In this document: piece by piece, positions 20,465 to 33,011 of the stretch | Layout of the letters: each line of letters starts with the position of its first letter | Position numbering within the stretch: the first letter of the stretch is position 1 | Source of the DNA: Stereocaulon alpinum | Lineage: Eukaryota > Ascomycota > Lecanoromycetes > Lecanorales > Stereocaulaceae | DNA: 64,000 bases | Assembly (NCBI GenBank): GCA_018257865.1 | Contig: JAEUBA010000055.1 | Location: forward strand, 124,001-188,000 | Reading direction: 5' to 3' | Notes under the pieces: model-generated | What the model was told of the DNA's origin: nothing | Database searches by the model: none | The model's input: the letters and a program-made list of their open reading frames with translations, nothing else | Position numbers and translations under genes: made by a program

Positions 20465-22594
20465 ATGCCTACGATCGCTGTGGATAAGGCGGCGCTATTC
20501 GAAGCACTCGGTCAAGAGTAGGTAAAGCGCCTCGAAGACTCAATTGGTAGTATGACTGGCTGCTGACATGTCTATCTTCTACAGCTATACGACTGAGGAG
20601 TTTGACGAGCTATGTTTCGAGTTTGGTGAGCAGGGGTACTTGTTACCGAAGTCTCCAGTGCTGATAATACCTAGGCATTGAGCTCGATGAGGATGTACGT
20701 AGTCAAAGTCTTACCATTTCCATCCTGTGCTAAGCCACTCTAAGACCTCGACGAGTGAACGGCCAATAGTCAATGGCAAACAGGAGGCGGCGCAGCTCAA
20801 GATCGAAATCCCAGCGAACAGGTCAGGCTGGCCCCACAGTTGAGCATTGAGCTCGTCGACTGACACTCCCGATCAGATATGATATGCTATGTTTTGAAGG
20901 GATTTCTCTGATGCTTAATATCTTCCGGGGGAAACAGACATCACCAAGTTATCGGCTGGTACCACCCCCAGGTGGAGAGCTCGAAGTCCTCACCTGCCAT
21001 GAATCCGTTAGTCTTGAAAGAATCCTAGTATTGGGAAGTCGCTGAAACAGTGTCCAGACATCGAAAGTGCGGCCATATGTTTCAGGAGCTATCCTGCGAA
21101 ACATCAAATTCACTCAAGCGAGATACGAATCTTTCATTGCTCTGCAAGATAAATTACACCAAAACCTGGCTCGACAGCGGACGCTCGTGGCGATAGGAAC
21201 GCATGATCTCGACACTCTAGAAGGTCCATTCACCTACGAGGCGTTACCGCCCGAAGAGATACAATTCGTACCACTTAATCAAACGAAATCCATGAATGGA
21301 GCCGAGCTAATGAAGTTCTACGAGGTACTCTTCTTCGGACATGGGAGGGCACTGTCCTCAGAGCTAACAATTGCTACAGAATGACCGAAACTTGTCAAAA
21401 TACCTCCATATAATTAGAGACTCACCTGTCTATCCCGTCATCCTCGATGCAAACCGAACCGTGTGTTCAATGCCCCCAATAATAAATTCCAATCACTCCA
21501 AGATCAGCCTCAAGACCCGCAACGTCTTCATCGATATAACAGCAACTGACAAAACAAAAGCCGAAATAGTAAACAATATCCTAGTCACCATGTTCTCCCA
21601 ATACACCTCCGAACCTTTCACAGTCGAGCCCATCAACATCGTCTCGAAACACAACCACCAATCCCGTCAAGCACCCGACCTCACCCCCCGTGAAACACAA
21701 GCTTCAATATCCTACATAAACGCATGCTGCGGCCTCTCCCTCTCCGCAAAGGAAATCTGTACCTTACTAGAACGAATGTCCCATACAGCATCCCCCTCCA
21801 ATGCCTCCTCAGATCTAATAGACGTTCACATCCCCCCAACCCGCGCCGACGTCCTCCACCAAGCCGACATAATGGAAGACGTAGCAATCGCCTACGGCTT
21901 CAACAGCCTCCCCCGCGCCTTCCCCAACATCAGCGGCACAGTCGCCCAACCCCTCGCCATCAACAAACTCTCCGACATCGTCCGCCTAGAAGCAGCAATG
22001 GCAGGCTGGTCAGAAGTGATGCCCCTAATCCTCTGCTCCCACGCCGAAAACTTCTCGCACCTAAACCGCATCGACGACAAGAAAACAGCCGTCGTACTCG
22101 CCAACCCCAAAACAGCAGAATACCAAGTCGTCCGCACCTCCCTCCTCCCCGGCCTCCTCAAAACACTCCGCGAGAACAAACACCACGCCATACCCATCCG
22201 CATCTTCGAAGTCAGCGACGTAGCCTTCAAAGCGCCCCACCTCGAACGCAAATCCCGAAACGAGCGGCATTTCGCCGCCGCTTTTCTCGGCAAGAATTCC
22301 GGTTTCGAAATCGTTCACGGCCTCTTAGATCGCATTATGCTCATGCTCAAATCTGCATTCGTGACATCCGAGGAAGGGCTCGAGGGCAAAAACGCAGGCG
22401 AAAGCGCGTATTGGATTTCCGAGGTCGATGATGCTACTTTTTTGCCGGGACATGCGGCGCAGATCCATTTGAGGATGGGGGGGAGGGAACGGATTATTGG
22501 GGTATTTGGGATCTTGCATCCGAGTGTGTTGGAGAAGTTTGAGTTGAGGTATCCGGTTAGTACGTTGGAGATTGATATTGAGGTTTTTCTGTGA
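20465..22594 (+). CDS. FRS1: Cytosolic phenylalanyl-tRNA synthetase, beta subunit
   Basis: Beta chain of the alpha2-beta2 enzyme that charges tRNA-Phe. Seven exons: 20465-20517, 20585-20625, 20675-20694, 20745-20821, 20877-21006, 21058-21324 and 21380-22594, joined in phase to about 600 residues (yeast Frs1 is 595). The first donor must be GTAGGT at 20518; using the next GT would create a stop. Blocks seen: YTTEEFDELCFEFGIELDED at the N-terminus, KIEIPANRYDMLC, the B3/4 editing-type region (RPYVSGAILRNIKF, VAIGTHDLDTL), then the B5 domain (VHIPPTRADVLHQADIMEDV) and the C-terminal catalytic-like fold (FLPGHAAQIHL, GVFGILHPSVLEKFEL). A 20-base micro-exon (exon 3) encodes the GIELDED end. High confidence. 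Confidence 0.96.
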
Positions 22595-23051
22595 GGTGGG
22601 ATGTTAGAGAGGATGTGAGGAGATGTGCTGGAGGGAATGTTGTCGTAGAGCTGGTTATAGCTATTAGGATATAGAAGAGCCTTCTACGCCGACTGTTACG
22701 CATTTCAAACCTTATCTTTCGTTCCGCCTGATCAATGTCGAAACGCTTTTCAGAATGCCTCCCTATTAATTGCTAGTCAGGGGTATCTACCTTAGTATAA
22801 CAGAACAGTACATCGCTCATATACAGTCTGCCCATCTTGCACAATGACAATAGGCGCCCACATATGCATGCATATATTGACCCCAAAAATACCGCTCGCT
22901 CGCCAATGCCATGAGCCGAAACGATGACATGAAGTCCATGAATGAGATATATGCACACATTGATAAGATCGGAGAACCAACACATAGCGGGAGATGCTAA
23001 AATGGAAAGAAATCGCTAATCAACAATCAAACAACATTCGAAACGTTGCCC
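22595..23051. other. Convergent 3' spacer, FRS1 / glycogenin
   Basis: 3' flanks of two convergent genes; nothing else seen. Confidence 0.5.
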
Positions 23052-25408
23052 TTACGAGCCAATAACACCACCCTCAAGCCCCATCGGCGACCGGATTTCG
23101 ATAGTCCTCCCTCTCACCACCTCATCCTGTCCTCTCGCGAAATCCACGGTGCGGAAATTAGACGGCATACCAGCATTCTCTCTCACAGCGGACATATTCG
23201 CGCCTTCGATCGCTCCTTCGAACACGCCTCCCACGTCTTGATCTTCTACAACTCCACTCAGCGGTGCACTGGCGCTCGCCACTTCTTCTCTTCTCGGAAT
23301 CGGTCTCGTAGGACTCGCGGGGCCTTGAGCAAGTACTTCTGATTGTTTACGTTGTAATTCCGCTAGTCGAGCTGATGGGTCCCATTCGCTTTGATCAGGG
23401 ACGCCTTCTGCCCCAGGGAGGTCGCCTTGGGCGTCGCGCTCGGCGCCCCAGAAAGAGGGACGGCGAACTGGGGCTGGGGTAACGGGGAGGGAGGGCCGTT
23501 CGAATTCGGTGGGGAAGTCGGTCAACCGCATTGAGGGACGGCGTTCTTCTTTGGTCTGGGGGGTTTGCATTGGGTTTTCTTGTTCGTCGGTGGGTGACAG
23601 GATTGCTGAGGGGTTTGAGGGGCGGTTGGCTGTGCTTGCGAGCGTGGAGTTTTGGAGTAGGATATGAACTTTGGCACGACGATTTTGCGGTAAGTTAGCG
23701 ATGTAGCGTTCTATCTCCGGGATGTCATCCCAGGCGTTAGTCCGTTGGTAGGAAAATATTGAGGGTGTTGTCGGGCTGAGAGTTGAGGTTTGGTCGTCAT
23801 CGTCTGTTGTTACTGAGGGAGTTGTTTCCGGGGCAGCGGTGGGCTCTGGTGCTGGAGCTGGAGCTGGAGCTAAGACTGGTGCTGGTGGTAGGTCGTCTGC
23901 AAATACTCGGGTGGCTTTCGGGGCGGTGAATTCCCAGGGGAATATGGGCTTGGGCTTCTCTGATGCTGGGGGTGTTGTGGGGACTTGATAGTACATATCT
24001 TTTGGAGGCTCAGGGTATTTGGGTGCTTGGAACAAAGTCGTGTCTGCAGACATGTCATACGTTTCCGTAGGGAAATCAGCTGCTTCGGGTCGAGAATTGA
24101 TTGGTGGTGCTTGACTGTACAGGGGTCAACCTCAGACGAAAGATGTCTTGTCATTGGTATGTACTTACTGCATTGGGTCCCAATCAGTGGAATAACGCCG
24201 CGCTTGAACCGTTGGAATTGGCTGCACTTCGCCCTTGTCAATCTCTTCGACGACTTCGGCCTTATCGGCCATGGAAGGCTCAGTAGTGTGCACAGAAGCT
24301 TCCGGCTCTCTGAGCTCCCTCATCAACGGTGTAACGGTCGAAAATCCGTAATCTGAGCTCGACGCTTCGCCCTTGACGTATTGCTGTACCGTTCTCGATT
24401 GCTGCGGGCCTTGTCTCGATATGTATGCTGTTGTCTGTAGACGACATCAGCGCCAGAACAGCTTCTGTAGTTCCGTAAACACTCACTGGTATCCTAAAGT
24501 GCTTATCATGAACCGCCCACCACCTCCCCAACAGCTCCTCATACACCCCACCTGCACCTTTCTGCTCCCGTCCAACAGTCCACGGCTTGTCACCTCCAAT
24601 GAAATGCACCATACTTATACTGCTCTGGAAATGCCTATAAGCAGGCACATACTGGTAGTTCCCACTCGGCGTACAATTATACTGAAAACTCAACCTTTCC
24701 CAGTCTCGAAAATGCATATTCAAAAGGCCTTGATCCGCTCCATCGAAGCTTATCCCTCGTTGTGCTAAAGCAAGAAGGGCGTAGTAGTCGCCCATATTTG
24801 GTTTCAACGAGAGGACGCCGCTATTGAAACAATCCGGCCATCCTATGTCCGGGGCGGCGGAGAAGGCGGATATGGAGTCGAAGAGCTCATCAGGGGCTCG
24901 AAGGGCAACGACGTCGGCGTCTATGTAGACTATGTGGGTATATTGGGTCTGGCGCCAGAGGGCTATTTTTGTGAAGGTGGAGGAGAGGTCGGGGCGGTTC
25001 ATTAAGTAGAGGTTTGCAGGGGAGTTGTTGATGATGCGGTCGACGGGTATTATCTGGTCATACACTTTCTGTAGGCTATTGTCAGCAAGTATGATAGCGA
25101 CGATACGGCTGTTTGCACGTACTTTGAGCTCTTCTATCGTTGAGGCTTGTAGACTGTCTAGGGTGACGAGAATTGCCAAGTGCTTCTTTGTGCCGCTGTC
25201 TCGTAAAGAATGTGCCAGTACCATGGCTCCTGAGGACACGTATCAGTATTGAGGCCATTAGGAAAGCAGTTTGTGGACTGACCTGGCAGGTATGCATCGC
25301 TCATGAGCAGCTAAACAAAGTCAAATCGGGTGCCCACAGAGTCTGCAAGAAGAGAAAATAGAAGAATCAACATACCGAGCAGTAGGCCTCTTGCCTTGCT
25401 GCCGCCAT
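23052..25408 (-). CDS. Glycogenin (self-glucosylating initiator of glycogen synthesis)
   Basis: GT8 enzyme that primes glycogen by glucosylating itself from UDP-glucose. Six exons (25376-25408, 25283-25310, 25123-25229, 24487-25068, 24169-24434, 23052-24114) join in phase to about 692 residues. The N-terminal catalytic domain starts MAAARQEAYCSLLMSDAYLP. It carries the DxD metal motif at Asp106/Asp108 (VYIDADVVAL), FNSGVLSLKP, DQGLLNMHF and VHFIGGDKPW. The Tyr-rich segment YNCTPSGNYQYVPAY is a candidate acceptor region. The long C-terminal part is Pro/Ala-rich and disordered. It ends with a WDDIPEIERYI motif near residue 467, like the glycogen-synthase-interacting motif of glycogenins, and a further disordered tail. 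Two introns are multiples of three and read through without stops, so retention would go unnoticed. Confidence 0.93.
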
Positions 25409-25999
25409 GATGGCAGAACAGAATGAAACAGAAATCTATGTGCTCGTTGTCATGATGAAGAAGTGTTGAGATTAGAGCATTAGAGAGCTATACCCCACTT
25501 TCAAAGCTTCAAGGTGAATGAACGTCACATGCATCCCCATACGGTCAAACCCCGCCCTAGAGCTGCAAGCTCTAAGCTAATTCGACATAATTTCGCGGCT
25601 GTCGCCTCTAAAATTCTACCTTAAGCTTGTTGCCGGGAGCGACACGTACGGTAAAAGCATGCCCTGCATAATTTATAAGATTTAAGCGAATTGATATTCC
25701 TCAACCTAAGGTAAGCTGAACAGTTCTATATGATGTGTTGATCTGAGCAATGATATTCTGCCCTCCATACCCCCACTCCAGCATTTCAATCCAGTGAAAA
25801 TGACACCGAAATCAAGCCACGAAGGTAATCTGCTACGCCGAAGTCAATGCCAATTTCCCAAAGCTCCAAGCCACCAAGCCCATTCCCACGCATCCGATGT
25901 TGTCCAAGTCCTACCATTGCCTTTGAGTCGTACAATCAGCCCATCCATAATCCGGCATCCATTCGTAATCATCGTCTCCTAAGACAGAAGCCTTCCCTC
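25409..25999. other. Spacer upstream of glycogenin
   Basis: Glycogenin promoter and the 3' flank of the F-box gene; A/T-rich patches near 25600-25720, no gene supported. Confidence 0.45.
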
Positions 26000-28099
26000 T
26001 CACATGACAGTGCACCCTCCACTCCTTGCTCTCCTCCTCCCACCCCTCGGTCCACCCTCCTCTTCATCCGCATGCACCATTGCTGCCTCCCTCAATCTCC
26101 GCCTCCTTCTCCTCGCCCCAGCACCCTGAGCCCCCGCTTCCTCGTTCGCAACCATGTATTCCGCCCATTTCCTCTCCAAACGGGCTGCAGCTTTCGCATC
26201 TCCTCTCAAGACGCGCTTCATGTGCTCATTGACCGTGTCTTGGTAGCCATAGAAGCATTTGAGCGAGATAACATCTCGTCTGTTTGCTTCTGTATTCCGA
26301 GAGAGGACCTCTCGCACGCCAGTCCATGTGACATTTTGACAATCGTAGACGACGAGATGAAGGCCAACTGTTGGAGGACCCTCGGGCAGCACCGGCGAAA
26401 GGCGATCGCGGGCCTTGATCTTAGCAGCAGCCTCTGTGAGGACCAGATCTGAGATACGGGTATTGTCCATGAAAAGGGTACGAAGTTGTGGACATGACTT
26501 GACCACTTGAAGCATGCCGCTGTCGCCTAGGTTCTCGCAAAAGCTGATGTTGAGGTGTTGTAGCTTGGAGGCACACGGGGCTTTGGCCAGCTTTTGAAGC
26601 GATGCGTTGGTTAGATGATCAAGCTCTTCGATATCTAAGTGGGTTAACTGAGGGGTAGAGTCAAAGATGCCGTCGAGAGCACCATCTGTCAGTTCTTCGC
26701 AGTGAGAGAGCTGCAGACCACACAACTTGGGAACATTGTACGCCAGTAATCCGATACCGTTGTCTGTGAGAGCTGCGCACCGGCTCAGATCTAAGTGACG
26801 GAAGTTGCGAGGAGGTACGACAGCTCGCTCAGTCAGAAGATCCATCTCTGGGTTTTCGCCTTGGATGAGGACCTGGAGGCACTCGTCGTCAAAATCTACG
26901 CAGTGAGAGAGGACCAGCCGTTCTAGTGTATTGCGGTTGTAGAGTTCGAGCAGGAACGCTTTGTCGTCAAAACCTTTGACTTCTCCAGCACGCAAATCTT
27001 TGAGCCTTGGACACAATTGAACCACTCTAAGAAGGCCCCTCGTATCCATGTTCATGCACCAAGATATGTTGAGATGCTCTAACAGCTGGCAATTTTGACC
27101 AATGATCCTCAGAGCAGAATTAGTAAGACCTTTCATGCCGCAGAGATTGATATGGACAAGTCGCGGGTTCCGAAGAAGGAAGTAGTGCACTGAGCTCCGG
27201 TCAATGCGGCAACCCTCAAGAGAAAAGTACTCTAGATTCCTGCAGGCGTCCGTAACATTTTGACCATCTTGTCCCCAGCTTTCCGGCATTTGCGCACACC
27301 CTCTCAAGTTGAGATCCCTTACGAAGGGCCCAGCTTTGGTCATAATCTTGGTGAGAGATGCGGCCGGTATCTTCTGATAGTAATCCTCTGTGTCAACATT
27401 CCTCCAGAGCTGTCCGTCAAAGCACATCTTATACCATGCCTTTGAGACTGCCGAGCACTTCACTATTTCCTTCGGCTTGAGGAATTGAAGTACATGAACC
27501 GCTATTTCATGAGGCAGCTCAGCCCAGAAGTTGAAGTTCCTCCTTTTACGAAGCGACTTCACACGGATGACTGGCTTCGTGAAGTAGTCTTCCAGTGCTC
27601 CCACCGCTCCAGAAGTGGCCGCAAGAATCGCGTCCTTAGAAATGGGACGCATGTCTGCAGGCAGTGGAACGCTCCGGGGTGCGGAAGCAGCATTATTGGT
27701 AAGCTCACCGTCAACGTACCTTATCCTCGCACTGGGATCAAGGGACTGGGAATCAGGACCGGGTGTGCTCGCCACTGAAGTCGGCGCCGTTGAGAATCCC
27801 GTGGAAGACAGCGTTGAAGAGTAGGAATTGCCGTAGGAATGACCGTACCTTGAACTTGAGGAGGCAAGCGACACGCAAGACATGGATCCTTTCCCACCAC
27901 CAGTGTAAGTAGACGAGGGGACTCGGCCCATTTTGGCTAGCGACGGGGAGGATGACATCCTTTGTAGGCTCTGAAGTAGGCGCCTGCGGCCTTTGAGCTT
28001 GCGTGGTTGCTCGAAGGGGAGAGGGCCGCCGCCGTGGATGCTCGTTGGGGTCAATGCCCCAGGCGACTCGGTCATGTCATCCCAAATCACCTGAGCCAT
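26000..28099 (-). CDS. F-box / leucine-rich-repeat protein with C-terminal CaaX box
   Basis: Intronless frame of 699 residues. The N-terminus is basic and Ser-rich (KLKGRRRLLQSLQRMSSSPS). An F-box starts near residue 190 (FWAELPHEIAVHVLQFLKP). More than ten cysteine-containing LRRs follow (LVHINLCGMKGLTNSALRII, LEHLNISWCMNMDTRGLLRV, and others). The last residues are an Arg-rich tail ending in CTVM and the stop, a perfect CaaX box whose final Met predicts farnesylation. F-box proteins recruit substrates to SCF (Skp1-Cul1) ubiquitin ligases; Grr1 is the nearest yeast-type relative. Animal FBXL2 and FBXL20 also end in a CaaX box. I infer a membrane-tethered SCF receptor; its substrates are unknown. 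Start chosen as first ATG of the frame (MAQVIWDDMTESPGA). Confidence 0.87.
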   Translation of the reverse strand: MAQVIWDDMTESPGALTPTSIHGGGPLPFEQPRKLKGRRRLLQSLQRMSSSPSLAKMGRVPSSTYTGGGKGSMSCVSLASSSSRYGHSYGNSYSSTLSSTGFSTAPTSVASTPGPDSQSLDPSARIRYVDGELTNNAASAPRSVPLPADMRPISKDAILAATSGAVGALEDYFTKPVIRVKSLRKRRNFNFWAELPHEIAVHVLQFLKPKEIVKCSAVSKAWYKMCFDGQLWRNVDTEDYYQKIPAASLTKIMTKAGPFVRDLNLRGCAQMPESWGQDGQNVTDACRNLEYFSLEGCRIDRSSVHYFLLRNPRLVHINLCGMKGLTNSALRIIGQNCQLLEHLNISWCMNMDTRGLLRVVQLCPRLKDLRAGEVKGFDDKAFLLELYNRNTLERLVLSHCVDFDDECLQVLIQGENPEMDLLTERAVVPPRNFRHLDLSRCAALTDNGIGLLAYNVPKLCGLQLSHCEELTDGALDGIFDSTPQLTHLDIEELDHLTNASLQKLAKAPCASKLQHLNISFCENLGDSGMLQVVKSCPQLRTLFMDNTRISDLVLTEAAAKIKARDRLSPVLPEGPPTVGLHLVVYDCQNVTWTGVREVLSRNTEANRRDVISLKCFYGYQDTVNEHMKRVLRGDAKAAARLERKWAEYMVANEEAGAQGAGARRRRRRLREAAMVHADEEEGGPRGGRRRARSGGCTVM

Positions 28100-30715
28100 C
28101 TTAGAAGCCGATGATAAAGGAGAAGGCGCTAGAAGAGGGTTCTCGGTTTCGATCGGGAGCGGAGCCCCTTGGATGTGTACAAGCTCTCAGGGAGGTGTTC
28201 TAGGGCGAGATCTATATAGGTTGACCATCAATGCTCAATTGGGCAACGTGTGCTAGCAAGATCCTCGCAATGTATTGTTCAGACAATGGGCGGTTTTGGC
28301 GGACGGTGAACACCGTTACAGCTGTCGCTGACCAGTGGATCCTACCCAAGAAGTGGGGTGTCAGCTCGTCTCCTCCTGATCATTATACGTCGAGCACATG
28401 AAGGCTTCAGACGCGACAACAGCAATTGGAAGAGCATCAAGTCAAATTGCAAACAGCTCAGCTCACCAAGTCGCAGCTGACCCTTAGAGCTCTGGTGACA
28501 GTGAGGTACTTTGTGTCTCTCTTAGCTGGTTCGCGCAGAGTTGCCCTTATCGGCTATCGCCTTATCGGGCCAGCTGACCCCGCCGAATAGTGATGAAGGG
28601 GTGTGAATGACCAGAGATGCACGCGAGACAACTCTTCTCTTCACATCAATTGAAGAGCGATGATATTTTGAAGCTGGAATGTATGCTGGGGAGTGAGATT
28701 GGAGTAGTTACTGAAGTAAGCTGAGCAGGGAACGGACAACCTTGCGAGGTCGTTTTACGGCAGAGAAGCCTGACCATTGGATTGGGGAGCTTGCTGCAAG
28801 GGTCAAGGTTCCAGAGCCGGGGGTAGCAAACAATTCATGCCGCTAAGTATGGTGACAATGCGTCTAAGTCTTTAGGGGTTCGGAGATACTTGCGAGGTGT
28901 GTCTACTCAGGTTGTCATAGAAATCGTGCTAGCATAATCTTGGCACTTGTGCACCAGTCTCCAGACCTATTGCCAAGAGCATCAATCTCTGTTTCATCTC
29001 TTGTCCTTGTCAATGTTGATGAACAGGCAAAGAAGCCTGCGAAGAAGTGGGATATTCATTATTGTGTAGAAGTCACCCGGTTGGGAGGGGTACATGTCCT
29101 TCTCGCATTGCGGCGAAGCACCCGAGCGCTTCGGCATGATTTAAACTTGGCAGCACGGTTCATTGAGGCATTTATTATTTTCCTGGTCGAAGCGTAGGAA
29201 GGCCAGAGGCGTATTGCCCCTGATGATCTCACACACTTCACAAAAAGGCTCATTTCTGCAAATTCGATCTGAGAGATAGAAAGCATATCATGGTTGAAAG
29301 GCTGATTTACCCGTAGAAATGATTAGACATCTGAGTGTGGGGATCCTCCCGCTGAAACTCTAATCGTTCCCAGCTTGCCGGTACTATCATTATTGAACTG
29401 GCGATATCTGCAGGACGCCATTCAAAGTATCGAGTACCTACGTCAGGAATAGTTACACTTCTCTACAGTTCCAGCTCGATTCTACACTATCGTCTCCACT
29501 ATCCACCACCGTAGAAGGAATATGTCGCGGCAGCCGCTCCATAATCACTGCCTCTACTTCCTCTACTTCCTCTACTTCCTCTACTTCCTCTACTTCCTCT
29601 ACTTCCTCTACTTCCTCTACTTCCTCTGAGCTTATACTCCATAGAAATCCCAGTAATGACGACCTCATTTACTGGAAGTCCCCCTCACAGCCAGGCCCGG
29701 CTCTAGGTAGAATGTCCTTTGCTGTAGAAGATGTTGCATTACCTTCTGCACATCTTTCCACCTACTCGAGTCGAATCTAGCCATTGATGCCCCTTTTGAT
29801 CCGTACAACGCACATCTCCACCATTCGGAGCACCACAGTCCTTCGACGTTAGCGTTGGACCGCAAGGAAATATGCTCGTTAACCCATGAGATGAGATGAA
29901 TGCGTTGCTAAAGAATCCGTCACTGTGGCCGTGGATACTAACTTCAACGTCATCGCTAAGGTGAAGGACCTGAATTGTGCTTGTCTGTGCGTTGGGCGCT
30001 CAGAGCATAGTCAAACGTGGTCTATGCTGGAATCAGAGTCCTTGTCCTCGACGTTGGTGTAGTGGAGTACTCTTAGTCGCTACAACGACGATCTGAACTT
30101 AGCCTAATAAGCTACTCTTTGTGAGAAGGAGGCGGTTTGTGGATGGTAGGAGTTGCTGTAGCCGAGAGCTTGGGCGGGAAGTGGACGCTGGGCGAATTAG
30201 GAGGCGGGAGGGTACTTAAGAATTGTGGGAGTAGGGAGGTGGAAGGTATGGTGGGACTTGCTGGATGCGGACCGAAGGTTGGATCGGATGTTGGTAAATG
30301 GAGGGACTTACTTGTGAGTAAGTGGTGAGTTGTATCCATACAGGTTCGCCATATTGCTGGCAATGTTCAGATGACCTTAGAATGAAGAGGGAAGGGCCAC
30401 TCTTATAGCCTAAGTAGCGGACAGTCATTACACGTTGTCAGTTGCTGCTTGATCTGTAATTTGCAGAATCGTGAGGCTATCGTAGGTATTTAGCCCCCAG
30501 AATGAATGGCAGGAACCGAAACAACGGTTTGCCGTGCCACGTGGGAATCAGTAGCCACCGAATGCGTATTGAGCGTAGGCGTGATTGCTGGTAGTCCTGG
30601 ATGTTCTCAGGATGGACACCTGGAGATCAGAGCGAATCCAAATGGTTTCAATCTAAGGCCAGGGAAGAAAGTGGATGTAAGTGTATGCATTCAAGTATAT
30701 ATGGGTATATTATCT
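28100..30715. other. Gene-free stretch
   Basis: 2.6 kb upstream of the F-box gene and downstream of the GT90 gene. It holds one minisatellite (29552-29630). TATATAG at 28211-28217, about 110 bases upstream of the F-box start, could be that gene's TATA element on the minus strand. Other short frames show no features. Confidence 0.45.
29552..29630. repeat. 9-bp tandem repeat
   Basis: Eight perfect copies of CTCTACTTC from 29552 to 29623, then a broken copy. On the minus strand it would read as repeated Val-Glu-Glu inside a 71-residue frame, which I regard as incidental. Confidence 0.95.
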
Positions 30716-32591
30716 TTAGATACTGCCGTAGCCGATGTTCTCCCTGTTATCGTCGACTATTCGGCCATACCTGCGAAGATTTCATCAGTGCTGTATCTCA
30801 CAATATGTTGGAAGATACTCACTCTATCAACAACCGAAAGAACCAGACCTCGAAATCTTCATTCCGGAGCACCTTTCCGGCCCATTCGCGTCCCTGTATA
30901 GCCAACTTGGGCGCCTGTACCCGCCCTTCCAACTCATTATGAAAATATCGTACACTCTCCACATACTCGTCGCCTTTGAGGCCAAGGGGAATATAATGCA
31001 CCCATGGCCGCAACCATTCTTCATGCCACTCTCTGAATATCGCCATTTTGTACACCAAGCTCATACTTTTCAAAAACGCATAGAATCTCCCACTAAAAGC
31101 GTTCCCATCCATGTCCAGTAAATACTTGTATTGCCAAGCATCGTGCTGTTTATCCGGCTTAACCACATTGAAGTACTCTTTCTGGGCGTCGCAATCTCCA
31201 GGATCGCACTGTCCAACGTGGGCAAATTTGACGTCGATGAGATCTTTGTAGTCTGTCCTTGGTACCTCTTCCAACTTCCATTCAATGGACCCAGTAGTAT
31301 TGTCCCTCCTCATAATCTTGGCATTGTCCAGAGCATTGATTCTTTCGACGAACCGTTGCCTGTGCTGTCGTCTCCAGCCACCGTCCCTAGAGAATCCACC
31401 TGTTGTAGAGCCGCGCCAATAGAGCTCGTCTTTCTTCTTTTCCCAGTTGAAGTCATCCTTCTCGTCGTAGGCTACCTTATTCGACCAGTACCAGGGCGAA
31501 GGATAGAGGATGTCTTGATAGCTACTTATCTTGCTTTGCGAGAATACGGGAAAAAGATCGTGGACGATGTTATAAGCATTGGGCCGGTTGAAGAAACCAT
31601 AACGTTCCTCAAGAGAAGGTGACAGGCAAATGTCCGATAGTGCGGTTTTGTTGTAGACTAAGCCTAGTTGTGAGAAGTAGAACGACTTTTCATCGTCTTC
31701 TTTGCTTTCATCTAGATTGCGCGCAGGGCTGTCCGGCGAGCATGACATCCTCGACTCTGTCCAAGTAGGCTGATGGGCGTATTTGTTAAACCTCGTGATC
31801 TTAGCCTCGTATGGGCGCATTCCATCATCCACATCGCTTGGTCGTGGAGACCAAGAATTCTTTGGTGCCTTGTTCCCAAAAGCTGCAGGCATCGCTTTGT
31901 CCTTTGCAGCAGACACCAGTCTGCTCAGGTCATCATGGGGTACAATCACCCGGGGCTCGTCGTGAATGTTGAAAGGCAGATCCATATCTGGCAGATACTT
32001 GACGAATTCTGCAACCATACCCACAGTCGACTTTTGCTGCCATTCTGTACCACCAAACGCGCTGATGACTCGTCCATCGCGTATTACCACCCCAAGCAAT
32101 GCATTGTCGTAGCCTAGCGCCTCCCTAGCCCTTCCCCGGACGACGGATGGTTTCAAAGCCCAGAAAGGCAGTAAGGAGTGATGTATAGTATCATACTCGT
32201 CAATCAATTCGACTCCTTTCGATGTCGCGAATTCGTACCACTTGTCGAAACTGGGAGGTGGAGGTATTTTGTATCGCCGTCTGTACTCTTCAACAGCTTT
32301 CGCCAAGCTTCCCGATTGTCTATCCTTGAGCGACTGGAATTCTGCCTCCGCTTTCGTGATGAGCTGGTAGATAGGATGCGAGGTCTCGGTCGAAGGAGGA
32401 AGCTGTTTCGTGAGCGCTGGCGGAGTAGCGTCTATAGGTGTCGATGGGCCAGCTGGAGTATGCTTTTTTAGGAAGAAGAGGGTGGTACCGATGAAGAAGA
32501 TGAGGCCCACGAACGTGGCAAACTGTGTTTTCCTCATAATCCTCCTGAAATTGGAGCTAACATAGGTGCCGACGGTGGAGCGTCGTCTCAT
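30716..32591 (-). CDS. CAP10 / GT90-family glycosyltransferase, type II membrane protein
   Basis: Two exons, 30823-32591 and 30716-30770, join in phase (intron GTGAGT...CAG) to about 607 residues. The N-terminus is cytosolic and basic, then a signal anchor at about residues 24-41 (FATFVGLIFFIGTTLFFL) and a Pro-rich stem, placing the enzyme in the Golgi or ER lumen. The catalytic CAP10 part contains DELYWRGSTTGG, WQYKYLLDMDGNAFSGRFY and FREWHEEWLRPWVHYIPL, all typical of the GT90 family. Characterised GT90 members include cryptococcal xylosyltransferases and capsule-associated proteins; donor and acceptor of this one cannot be read from sequence. The last short exon supplies the terminal YGRIVDDNRE helix. 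Confidence 0.9.
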
Positions 32592-33011
32592 CGGGCGTGC
32601 ATTGGCGGAAGCTGGTCGAGCGGGTGCAATTCAGTGCCGCTCGGTATGTAGGAATAGCACGATCAGTTGGTACAGCACATTCTCAGTCGGAGGCTTATAG
32701 GCCCATTAGATAGCCCTGGCAGCCTTCGCATGGCCGCATCTCCATGAAACTATCATGTAGGAAACTGAAAACCATAGGAGGCTGGGAGAAGCTTGGCTTA
32801 CCCCCGTCGTAGGGCTTAGAACTAGCCCTATGGCCAAACCGCGTCGACCGCGTCGCCAGCTCGAAGTCTACCTTTTAGAATCCCATTATTCTCCAACCAT
32901 ACCAATTAGGAAGAAATCGACACAACGCCTGGAAGATCGTCGATACATGTAGTCTGTCCTGTAGGACTGGACGTAGTTTGTTCTCTCATAAATGCGTGCG
33001 AACTTCTGATA
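32592..33011. promoter_or_regulatory. Shared divergent promoter, GT90 enzyme / DFG10
   Basis: 420 bases between two start codons; no sharp element recognised. Confidence 0.45.

Noticed and set aside
21681..22431. Long alternative frames, Arg/Pro-rich, within FRS1
   Set aside because: Shadows of the conserved PheRS beta exon in other frames; biased composition and no domain.
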